A stretch of DNA of 64,000 nt from CAINVV01 sp963663005 (GTDB lineage: Bacteria; Bacteroidota; Bacteroidia; Bacteroidales; Prolixibacteraceae), in the NCBI GenBank assembly GCA_963663005.2, contig CAXXHH010000017.1, forward strand, positions 1 through 64,000. The letters are read 5' to 3'. The notes under the pieces are model-generated. The model made no database searches, was not told the origin of the DNA, and saw only the letters and a list, made by a program, of their open reading frames with translations. Below, one piece after another: positions 57,624 to 64,000 of the stretch (within the stretch, counting starts at the first letter, position 1; each line of letters opens with the position of its first letter). Made by a program: the position numbers and the translations under genes.

Positions 57624-58751
57624 ATGGATAAACTGACAGTACACATGAAAACAATAATTTGCCTGCTACCATTAATTACAATACTTAGCATATTGTCTTG
57701 CAGTCGAGACATCCAGAAAACCGAAGCAAAACCTGAAATTCCGTCTGATCCTTCCTGTAAAATTGGGGTTTATTATTTTCCCGGATGGAAAGATTATGAT
57801 CCGAACCGCACCTGGGAGCCATTTCCCTGGAACCCAATTAAGGCCTATTCTGATATTGAACCAAAACTAGGTTTTTACAAAGAAGGTGATATTGCTATTG
57901 CCGAACAACAAATCGATTGGATGTCCAAATATGGCATTGATTTTATTGCCTACGACTGGTATTGGAACAAAGATAGCAAGGTTGACGGAGAGCATGCCCT
58001 GCTGGCCTTTTTGCAGTCAAAGAATAAAGATTTGCTTAAGTTCTCTCTTTTATGGGCAAACCACTCAATTGTTCCTGAAAACCTGGGACAATTCACATCA
58101 ATGGTTGCTTACTGGATAAAGAATTATTTCAATCAAAATCAATATCTTAAAATCGACGACAAGCCTGTTGTTTTTATTTTTTCGCAGTTTCAGCTTCGGG
58201 AGAATGGGAAGAAGTTTGGGATGACGACCAAAGACTTGCTGACCACTGCCCGTGATATGGCAAAAGCAGCAGGGTTTCCAGGTATCTATTTTATAGGTGG
58301 AACCGAGGGAACTGAGGGTGATTCATTTTGGCTGACTTATGCTGCTGATAATGGTTACGATGCCGTTTCAGCCTATAACTATCAAAGGGGCCCAAGCACA
58401 AAAACAATGTCGGAAAGCTATCAGGAATTGAGCGACGGATACGCCGAACAATGGACATACATAAACAACAAATCAACCCTGCCGTATTTTGTACCAATGA
58501 CCGCTGGTTGGAATAAGAAACCGTGGGGAGGAAGCTCTAATCCGTTGCATGACAATTCCGTAAGCACTCCCGATGAATTTGAGGCGCACCTCAAAAAAGC
58601 CCAGATCTTTATGACCAGGAATCCCGACAAAACAAAAAAAATCGGCATTATCTGCGCATGGAACGAATTTGGGGAAGGTTCATATATTGAGCCAACAAAA
58701 AAATATGGGTTTGAATATCTGGAGAGAGTGAAAAAGATATTTGGAGACTAA
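57624..58751 (+). CDS. GH99-like (WbsX-type) lipoprotein
   Basis: 375 residues (or 368 from ATG 57645, which gives the cleaner lipoprotein signal MKTIICLLPLITILSILSC). The fold is that of the GH99/WbsX group: IGVYYFPGWKDYDPNRTWEP, IDWMSKYGIDFIAYDWYWNK, PVVFIFSQFQLRENGKKFG, YFVPMTAGWNKKPWGGSS and IICAWNEFGEGSYIEPTKKY. The final WNEFGEG-YIEP is the conserved carboxylate-bearing C-terminal motif. GH99 enzymes are endo-alpha-mannosidases, but GH99-like proteins of this type have varied or unproven activity. Stands between the oxidoreductase and GH127. Confidence 0.87.
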   Translation: MDKLTVHMKTIICLLPLITILSILSCSRDIQKTEAKPEIPSDPSCKIGVYYFPGWKDYDPNRTWEPFPWNPIKAYSDIEPKLGFYKEGDIAIAEQQIDWMSKYGIDFIAYDWYWNKDSKVDGEHALLAFLQSKNKDLLKFSLLWANHSIVPENLGQFTSMVAYWIKNYFNQNQYLKIDDKPVVFIFSQFQLRENGKKFGMTTKDLLTTARDMAKAAGFPGIYFIGGTEGTEGDSFWLTYAADNGYDAVSAYNYQRGPSTKTMSESYQELSDGYAEQWTYINNKSTLPYFVPMTAGWNKKPWGGSSNPLHDNSVSTPDEFEAHLKKAQIFMTRNPDKTKKIGIICAWNEFGEGSYIEPTKKYGFEYLERVKKIFGD

Positions 58752-58828
58752 AAATGGCCATATTATCAGGGCTTTATGAAGCTACCCACTAATAACCCAA
58801 AGTCGAAATAATCTAAATCAAAATATCA

Positions 58829-60697
58829 ATGATTAAATTTTCAGTCGTACTTGCTTGCTTTATTCTTTTAACCGGGCAAGGATGGTCACAAAATCCTGCT
58901 GAGCCCTCTATAAATGACGAGCTGGTTGCAGCACAATATGCCAAAATGGGCGGTTTTGTCGGCAACCGCCTTGATGCCTCTTACCAGAACCGGATTTTGG
59001 CACAGGATGTCGATCGACTGATTGAACCGTTTCGCAACCGCACAGAAACCAGTTGCTGGCAAAGCGAATTCTGGGGAAAGTGGTTTACTTCTGCTGTTTT
59101 GGCCTATCGCTACAGACCTGAACCGCAACTTAGGAAAGTGCTCGATCATGCAGTCGAAGGATTGATTGCAACACAAACACCCGATGGGTATATTGGAAAT
59201 TATACGGACGACAAGCACCTCGCTGCATGGGATATCTGGGGGCGTAAGTACTGCATGTTGGGACTTTTAGCATATTTCGATCTGACAAAAGAGCAAAAAG
59301 CCCTGAATGCTGCTACAAAAGAAGCCGATCTCCTGATGACTGAATTAAAGAACCGCAATGCTTTGATTGTTAAAATGGGAAATCATCGGGGCATGGCAGC
59401 ATCATCCGTTTTGGAGCCTATTTGTCTGCTTTATGGTCGCACGGGGGACAAAAAATATCTCGATTTTGCTGAAGAAATTGTCCATCAGTGGGAAACGCCT
59501 GATGGTCCTCAGCTCATTTCGAAGTCCTCAGTCGATGTCGCCGAACGTTTCCCAAAACCCAAAGTAAATTGGTACGGTTGGGAACAAGGGCAAAAAGCAT
59601 ATGAAATGATGTCGTGCTATGAGGGACTTTTGGAGTTGTACCGTTTGACCGGTAATGAAGAATACAAAATTGCTGTTGAAAAAACCTGGGAAAATATCCG
59701 GAACACCGAAATTAACCTGGCAGGTTCAGGCTCTTCAATGGAATGCTGGTTTCATGGGAAGGAACATCAGATTCACCCTAATTTACATTATCAGGAAACG
59801 TGCGTTACGGCAACCTGGATCAAATTGAGCCAACAGTTGTTAAGGCTGACGGGCGATGTAAAATATGCCGATGCAATCGAACAAAGTTACTACAATGCAC
59901 TGCTGGGATCGATGAACGCCGACGGATCGGATTGGGCTAAATATACTCCTCTGGCCGGGCAGCGACTGAAAGGAGGTGAACAATGCGGAATGGGTTTGAA
60001 TTGCTGCATAGCCAGCGGTCCGCGAGGATTGTTCACTTTCCCGCTCACCGCTGTCATGACCCGTAAAAACGGGATTCAGATAAACTTTTTTGCAAATGGG
60101 ATCTATACGTTACAAACTCCAGGAAAACAACTAATTGAAATCGTCCAGGAAACCGATTACCCGGTAACCGGAAAAATTTCGATAACAGTGCGGCTCGAAA
60201 AAGCCGAGAATATTTCAATTCAGGTTCGAATTCCGGAATGGAGTGCCAAATCTTTTTTGACGGTGAATGGTAAATCTGCAAACAATAGTAATGTGAAAGC
60301 ATCTATTCAGCGCTTATGGAAATCCGGCGACCAAATAGAACTAAATCTGGATATGCGGGGGAGGGTGGTCAGTATGGGGGAATCTCCAGAAAATAAGGCC
60401 ATTTTAAGAGGCCCAATTGTGTTGTCGCGCGATGCACGTCTGTCTGAATTTGACCTCGAATCTGTAATTAATCCCATTGCAGATAAAGATGGTTATATTG
60501 AACTAACGCCTGTTGAGCAGAAAAAAACGGAACTATGGATGGAGTTCAGCGCTCCCTTTATTTCCGAATCATTTGCTGAAAGTGGAAATACTTCTGTTTT
60601 GGTTCCCCTCTGTGATTATGCTTCGGCCGGGTATTCAAAGGAAGGACATCCACACTTCAAAGTTTGGCTTCCGCAATTGTTCGATCCAAGAAAATAG
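58829..60697 (+). CDS. GH127 (DUF1680) glycosidase, probable beta-L-arabinofuranosidase
   Basis: 622 residues. Signal MIKFSVVLACFILLTGQGWS. An alpha/alpha-barrel with WQSEFWGKWFTSAVLAYRYR and HKDGYIGNY-like TQTPDGYIGNYTDDKHLAAW. The cysteine-zinc active site known for GH127 is present: YQETCVTATWIKLSQQLLRL (Glu and Cys) and CGMGLNCCIASGPRGLFTF (paired Cys, nucleophile). Beta-sandwich segments follow (ISIQVRIPEWSAKSFLTVNG). Characterised GH127 members release L-arabinofuranose, though the DUF1680 group is broad. Last gene of the locus. Confidence 0.9.
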   Translation: MIKFSVVLACFILLTGQGWSQNPAEPSINDELVAAQYAKMGGFVGNRLDASYQNRILAQDVDRLIEPFRNRTETSCWQSEFWGKWFTSAVLAYRYRPEPQLRKVLDHAVEGLIATQTPDGYIGNYTDDKHLAAWDIWGRKYCMLGLLAYFDLTKEQKALNAATKEADLLMTELKNRNALIVKMGNHRGMAASSVLEPICLLYGRTGDKKYLDFAEEIVHQWETPDGPQLISKSSVDVAERFPKPKVNWYGWEQGQKAYEMMSCYEGLLELYRLTGNEEYKIAVEKTWENIRNTEINLAGSGSSMECWFHGKEHQIHPNLHYQETCVTATWIKLSQQLLRLTGDVKYADAIEQSYYNALLGSMNADGSDWAKYTPLAGQRLKGGEQCGMGLNCCIASGPRGLFTFPLTAVMTRKNGIQINFFANGIYTLQTPGKQLIEIVQETDYPVTGKISITVRLEKAENISIQVRIPEWSAKSFLTVNGKSANNSNVKASIQRLWKSGDQIELNLDMRGRVVSMGESPENKAILRGPIVLSRDARLSEFDLESVINPIADKDGYIELTPVEQKKTELWMEFSAPFISESFAESGNTSVLVPLCDYASAGYSKEGHPHFKVWLPQLFDPRK

Positions 60698-60718
60698 CAG
60701 ATAATTATTCATAAAGCT

Positions 60719-60731
60719 GTAGGGTCACTTT
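60719..60731 (+). repeat. att-like copy of the tRNA-Arg 3' end
   Basis: GTAGGGTCACTTT is identical to 43322-43334 (tRNA-Arg 3' end plus flank) and its first 12 bases to the attR core at 48681-48697. It sits just after the last gene of the glycan locus. Confidence 0.6.
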
Positions 60732-60733
60732 AA

Positions 60734-60770
60734 TAGCACTTAACACACTGATTGTTAAGTGCTATTTTAT
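60734..60770 (+). terminator. terminator after the glycan locus
   Basis: TAGCACTTAACA / TGTTAAGTGCTA, 12-base perfect stem, seven-base loop, then TTTTATTTTT. It stands two bases after the att-like repeat. Confidence 0.85.
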
Positions 60771-60869
60771 TTTTAAGGAACGTTTGGGGGAGCGCATTTG
60801 TCCAAAAAAATATTCAATTTGAATTATCATAAAAAAAATTTAACTTTAGTATGTTAATTCAAACCAACC

Positions 60870-61640
60870 ATGAAAAATAAAATCCTGATTTTGTCTTTTT
60901 TACTTCTTGCAATTAATACTTTTGGGCAAGAGGTGACTGACAGCACGATTGTTGTCGAGTCTGGTCGAAAAAATGTAATTAAATTTTTACCTACAAATTT
61001 AGTATTCAATAATTTATCATTTGAATACGAAAGAAAATTAGGGAAAAAGAATTCCATTATTTTAGGTGTTGGACTGCCTTCGAGTAAATCTTTCGCCGGC
61101 AAATTTTCAGATAATTCAGGCGAAAACAAGATTACCAACGATGCTTTTAGCACAACGTGTATCCGGCTTGCTTACAGACATTACAGTGGCAGAAGCATTC
61201 AACCTTCAGGATTTTATGTTTCTCCTTATCTTAAGTACCAGAAATTTGAGGTAAATGCCGATAATAACAAAACAATTACGGAGGGGTATCCACCGATAAC
61301 CCAAAGCTATACTGAACATTACGATGCTAGCGGAAGTACGATGAACCTTGGATTACAATTGGGAGTTCAGTTTCTAATAGCCAAAATAGTCGCTATTGAT
61401 TTTTACTTTTTGGGAATTGAGGCCGGTCTGGCAAACTTAAATGCGACAGTGAAATCTTCCAATATAAATATGATTGATGAAGTAGAAACCTCTGTTCGGA
61501 ATAATATCAAAGATCTACCGGACTTCCTGGCAAAGAAAATTACTGTCACGAGAAAAAGTAACGATCAAATAGACGTGAAAGGTGATTCGATGCCTTACCC
61601 GTGGTTTCGGGGCGGGATAAGTATTGGCATTGCATTCTAG
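60870..61640 (+). CDS. outer-membrane beta-barrel-like protein, unknown
   Basis: 256 residues. Signal MKNKILILSFLLLAINTFGQ. Alternating strands typical of small barrels: NNLSFEYERKLGKKNSIILG, FYVSPYLKYQKFEVNADNNK, MNLGLQLGVQFLIAKIVAID and the terminal WFRGGISIGIAF with C-terminal Phe. It resembles DUF3575-type outer-membrane proteins, not firmly. Stands alone, with a terminator upstream and no visible partner; 58 bases separate its stop from convergent pabC without a clear hairpin. Confidence 0.78.
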   Translation: MKNKILILSFLLLAINTFGQEVTDSTIVVESGRKNVIKFLPTNLVFNNLSFEYERKLGKKNSIILGVGLPSSKSFAGKFSDNSGENKITNDAFSTTCIRLAYRHYSGRSIQPSGFYVSPYLKYQKFEVNADNNKTITEGYPPITQSYTEHYDASGSTMNLGLQLGVQFLIAKIVAIDFYFLGIEAGLANLNATVKSSNINMIDEVETSVRNNIKDLPDFLAKKITVTRKSNDQIDVKGDSMPYPWFRGGISIGIAF

Positions 61641-61698
61641 GACTGACACAGGTTTCTTTAGAAGATTGCAAATCAGAATATTACAGATTTATCCTGAT

Positions 61699-62295
61699 TT
61701 AGTGGATGTTCGATATAGCAATAGAAGGGCCATCTTCCAGTGAACGCATCGAATTTACTAATCTGGCTTCATCGAATTTGCGCAAATCTTCCGGCCTGAT
61801 TATCCGAGCGGTAAGTAATCCGTTTTGAAGATATTCATCTCTTCTTGTACCTGCCAGAAGTGGAAATTCGGGTGTAAACCACTGGCCATCTTTCAAAAAC
61901 GCGATATTCGTAAAGCTTGTATCGGTAACTTGACCATTTTTCACAATCAATATTTCATCGTCGTCCCCGCGCAATTCTAATAAGTGGTTTAATTGATCCC
62001 GATTTTTGAATTTATGGCTGTAATCAATGGTATCATCCTGAACAAGCCTTAGGCTCTTTATCTCCCTCTCATTGTATTGTTCAAATTCGATCGAGTGAAT
62101 CACATCAGAATACGTCACTCTACATTTAATTTTCATGTTTTTGTATTGTTCCGGTATTGAAAGATTTCGTTCCAAAAACAAGAAATCCCTGCATGATAAA
62201 AGTTGACGTCGCGAATTATTCATCCTACGTTCATGCAACGCTAAACGATGAAAGAACCCATTTTCGTAACAAATAGTCTCAATAAGCTGGAACAT
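61699..62295 (-). CDS. pabC: aminodeoxychorismate lyase-like class IV aminotransferase
   Basis: 198 residues. Converts 4-amino-4-deoxychorismate to p-aminobenzoate and pyruvate for folate synthesis. Seen: MFQLIETICYENGFFHRLAL, HERRMNNSRRQLL, DDEILIVKNGQVTDTSFTNI and PLLAGTRRDEYLQNGLLTAR. It is a short form (about 270 residues in E. coli), lacking part of the N-terminal domain. The catalytic Lys is probably the one in RDQLNHLLE-adjacent YSHKFKNRD. It overlaps pabB by 17 bases, which supports PabC over other class IV aminotransferases. Confidence 0.85.
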   Translation of the reverse strand: MFQLIETICYENGFFHRLALHERRMNNSRRQLLSCRDFLFLERNLSIPEQYKNMKIKCRVTYSDVIHSIEFEQYNEREIKSLRLVQDDTIDYSHKFKNRDQLNHLLELRGDDDEILIVKNGQVTDTSFTNIAFLKDGQWFTPEFPLLAGTRRDEYLQNGLLTARIIRPEDLRKFDEARLVNSMRSLEDGPSIAISNIH

Positions 62296-63250
62296 ATACT
62301 TTGTCTATTAATTCGCGGTATTCTTTTTCAGGATCGCTGAAATTAGTAATTCCCCCGCCACTTTTATAATATAGTTTGCCATTTGCCTGCTCAATGAATC
62401 GAATCATTACCGCTGAATCGAGACTCGTACCATCAAAAACACCAAAAACACCAGTATAATACCCCCGGTTATAATTTTCAGTTTGCCGGATGATTTTCAG
62501 CGTCGATTCTTTGGGTGCCCCACAAATAGAACCCGCCGGCAGCAGGCTTGTGACAATCGTTCCAAGATTTGACTGGTAGTCAGACGCCAAATTTCCACAG
62601 ATCTTCGAGCTCACCTGCAGCAGGGTGTTCGTATGGGTATTAATTTCTTCAAGATATCTGTATTTTTCTACTCTAACGTTTTGAGCAACAATTGATAGAT
62701 CATTGCGAATCAAATCCACAATCGTAGCATGTTCGGCTTTTTCCTTTTCGTCCGACAAGATTACCTCTGCAGCATTCTTTACAGCTTTGTCTATTGTTCC
62801 TTTCATTGGAAATGAGCTGATTACCCCATTCGCTATTTTGACAAAACTCTCTGGAGAAAAAAGTACAAATTGATTTTTAAATAACAGCTTATACGGCGCT
62901 TTGCTTTTTTCGAAAATCCGCCTAAGCGTCCAATTTGATTCTATCTCAGTTGGAAAAGTAAGATTAAGTAAAAAGGTTTTCCCTAGATGAATCTGCCTTA
63001 GAACTGTATTAAAGGCAGCTAAATAGGAAGAATAACTCAATGGGTATTTACAGAATTTTAAAGGTATTTCGTCAGAAATTGACTCGGTGTAATTGCGACA
63101 TCCTTTAATGTCAAAAAATAGTTCGCTCTTCGCAGTTTCGCTAATTGGGAATATTTCAGGGTTATTCATTTCATAATCAATAATAAACAAAAATGGGATT
63201 CCTTTATGACCCATTTCATTCATTTTTTTTACAAAATTCGTTAGATCCAT
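62279..63250 (-). CDS. pabB: aminodeoxychorismate synthase component I
   Basis: Uses chorismate and ammonia to make 4-amino-4-deoxychorismate. 323 residues; essentially the chorismate-binding domain with a reduced N-terminus. Seen: LGKTFLLNLTFPTEI, SFPMKGTIDKAVKNAAEVIL, DEKEKAEHATIVDLIRNDLS, LPAGSICGAPKESTLKIIRQ and RGYYTGVFGVFDG. The PIKGT-like MKGT lacks a clear Lys-Ala pattern of anthranilate synthases, fitting PabB. No amidotransferase (PabA) gene is in the window. It lies 11 bases after the Crp/Fnr gene. Confidence 0.9.
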   Translation of the reverse strand: MDLTNFVKKMNEMGHKGIPFLFIIDYEMNNPEIFPISETAKSELFFDIKGCRNYTESISDEIPLKFCKYPLSYSSYLAAFNTVLRQIHLGKTFLLNLTFPTEIESNWTLRRIFEKSKAPYKLLFKNQFVLFSPESFVKIANGVISSFPMKGTIDKAVKNAAEVILSDEKEKAEHATIVDLIRNDLSIVAQNVRVEKYRYLEEINTHTNTLLQVSSKICGNLASDYQSNLGTIVTSLLPAGSICGAPKESTLKIIRQTENYNRGYYTGVFGVFDGTSLDSAVMIRFIEQANGKLYYKSGGGITNFSDPEKEYRELIDKVYVPAY

Positions 63251-63261
63251 TATTGATTTTG

Positions 63262-63933
63262 CTACTTACCTAAAATTTGGTTCAATTTTTTTAAATCATG
63301 AATTTCAACCTGCTCGCGCGACCAGGTTAGAATATTCTGCTTCTCCATTTCAAGAATAGTTCTGGTCAGGGAGGGTCTCGTGACCCCAAAAAGATCGGCA
63401 AGACTTGTCTGTGATTGATTAATGCTGACATTGACCTTGTCGCCGTTTTTCATTTGTTGCAGCAAATAATGTGCGATCTTCTCTTTAATAGTTTTTAGAG
63501 ATAGAAATGTAATTTTTCCGGTCAGAAATTGAGCCTTTCCTGAGACAATATCGAGGTAATTTACCATCACTCTCGACTCGAGCGAAAGCATATTTGCAAA
63601 ATCCCGTTTTGCAATTAAAAGTAATTTACCGTCAGTCTTTGCACTGAGAAACACAGGAAACTTGCTTTGACGTCCGAAAAGAAATGCAGCCGCAACCATC
63701 TGAGGAGGATCCAATTCTTCAATTTTCAATGAGTTACCCCCAAAATCAACCATTTCACCTTGCAATCTTCCTTCCATTAGGAGAAAGGCTTGATCCACCG
63801 TTTCTCCCGCCTGAGCTAATAACTCACCACTTCTAAAATGTTTAACCTGATGATTCACCCTGTGAAAGAGCGAATTGATCTCATCTTCGCTAATCCCCTT
63901 AAACAGCGGGGAATTCAATAATATTCGATACAT
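63262..63933 (-). CDS. Crp/Fnr family transcriptional regulator
   Basis: 223 residues from ATG 63933 (a TTG at 63936 is the other option). N-terminal cyclic-nucleotide-like sensor domain: PLFKGISEDEINSLFHRVNH, FRSGELLAQAGETVDQAFLL and GRLQGEMVDFGGNSLKIEEL; no FNR-type cysteine cluster and no clear cAMP phosphate cassette. C-terminal helix-turn-helix: SQTSLADLFGVTRPSLTRTI. The build recalls HcpR-like regulators of nitrosative stress, which I cannot confirm. The palindrome in its promoter suggests autoregulation, and close spacing places pabBC under the same promoter. Confidence 0.87.
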   Translation of the reverse strand: MYRILLNSPLFKGISEDEINSLFHRVNHQVKHFRSGELLAQAGETVDQAFLLMEGRLQGEMVDFGGNSLKIEELDPPQMVAAAFLFGRQSKFPVFLSAKTDGKLLLIAKRDFANMLSLESRVMVNYLDIVSGKAQFLTGKITFLSLKTIKEKIAHYLLQQMKNGDKVNVSINQSQTSLADLFGVTRPSLTRTILEMEKQNILTWSREQVEIHDLKKLNQILGK

Positions 63934-63949
63934 CAATTAATATTTTATG

Positions 63950-63969
63950 CAAATGTAACCAATGTTACA
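63950..63969 (-). promoter_or_regulatory. promoter -7 box with overlapping Crp/Fnr-type palindrome
   Basis: TACATTTG on the minus strand (63957-63950) is the -7 box. The perfect palindrome TGTAAC-CAAT-GTTACA (63954-63969) overlaps it by four bases. Two six-base half-sites with a four-base spacer are standard Crp/Fnr geometry, and binding there would block the promoter. Confidence 0.65.
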
Positions 63970-64000
63970 ATTCCTCTCTAAAATACAGCCTATTTTTGAA

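Overview
The window looks like a chromosomal segment from a member of the Bacteroidota, most probably order Bacteroidales. The grounds are promoters of the TTTG-N19-22-TAnnTTTG type, RagA/SusC-RagB/SusD and FecI/FecR families, BtuB-BtuG style cobalamin uptake, the gene string nusB-DUF1573-yajC-ybbR-coaE, and a 16S/23S operon of Bacteroidetes type. I cannot fix the genus by eye.

Positions 1 to about 11,940 hold PhoH, a nitroreductase, FolC, tRNA-Val, an ISL3/ISAon1-type insertion sequence, a complete rRNA operon on the minus strand (16S, two tRNA-Ile, two tRNA-Ala, 23S, 5S) driven by four tandem promoter-like elements, and a polyprenol-phosphate mannosyltransferase-like gene. Almost every protein gene here is broken by single-base shifts. 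To the right of about 11,940, where a truncated sucA joins the mannosyltransferase gene, every gene reads cleanly. The two stretches seem to differ in sequence quality, and the sucA junction may be an artificial join.

Positions 13,400 to 43,100 are ordinary core genome: an AddB-like nuclease, trmD, a DUF349 protein, pyrG-yidC, ribH, a PAP2 phosphatase, a riboswitch-controlled cobalamin uptake operon (lipoprotein-btuB-btuG), pepD, an M28 peptidase, fabG, the nusB-to-DnaJ-domain operon, threonine aldolase, photolyase, and an exonuclease/GIY-YIG nuclease fusion. Several convergent gene pairs share very long perfect hairpins as two-way terminators (24, 20 and 31 bp stems).

Positions 43,259 to 48,697 are a 5.4-kb integrated element in the 3' end of tRNA-Arg(CCG). 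It has 17-bp att direct repeats, a tyrosine integrase, a DUF3853 helix-turn-helix protein, a PD-(D/E)XK nuclease, an unknown 230-aa protein, an iteron-like repeat block, a DUF5681-like protein and three unknown genes. No relaxase, capsid or replicative helicase is visible. Arm-type repeats (TACACACAAA) lie inside both ends. It is the best candidate here for an undescribed compact mobile system.

Positions 48,958 to 60,697 are a polysaccharide utilisation locus: ECF sigma, FecR anti-sigma, STN-type SusC, SusD, an FAD oxidoreductase, a GH99-like protein and a GH127 enzyme. Just after it lies another 13-bp copy of the tRNA-Arg 3' end, so this locus may itself be an older island at the same tRNA. 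The window ends with an outer-membrane protein, then pabB-pabC behind a Crp/Fnr regulator whose promoter carries a perfect palindrome.
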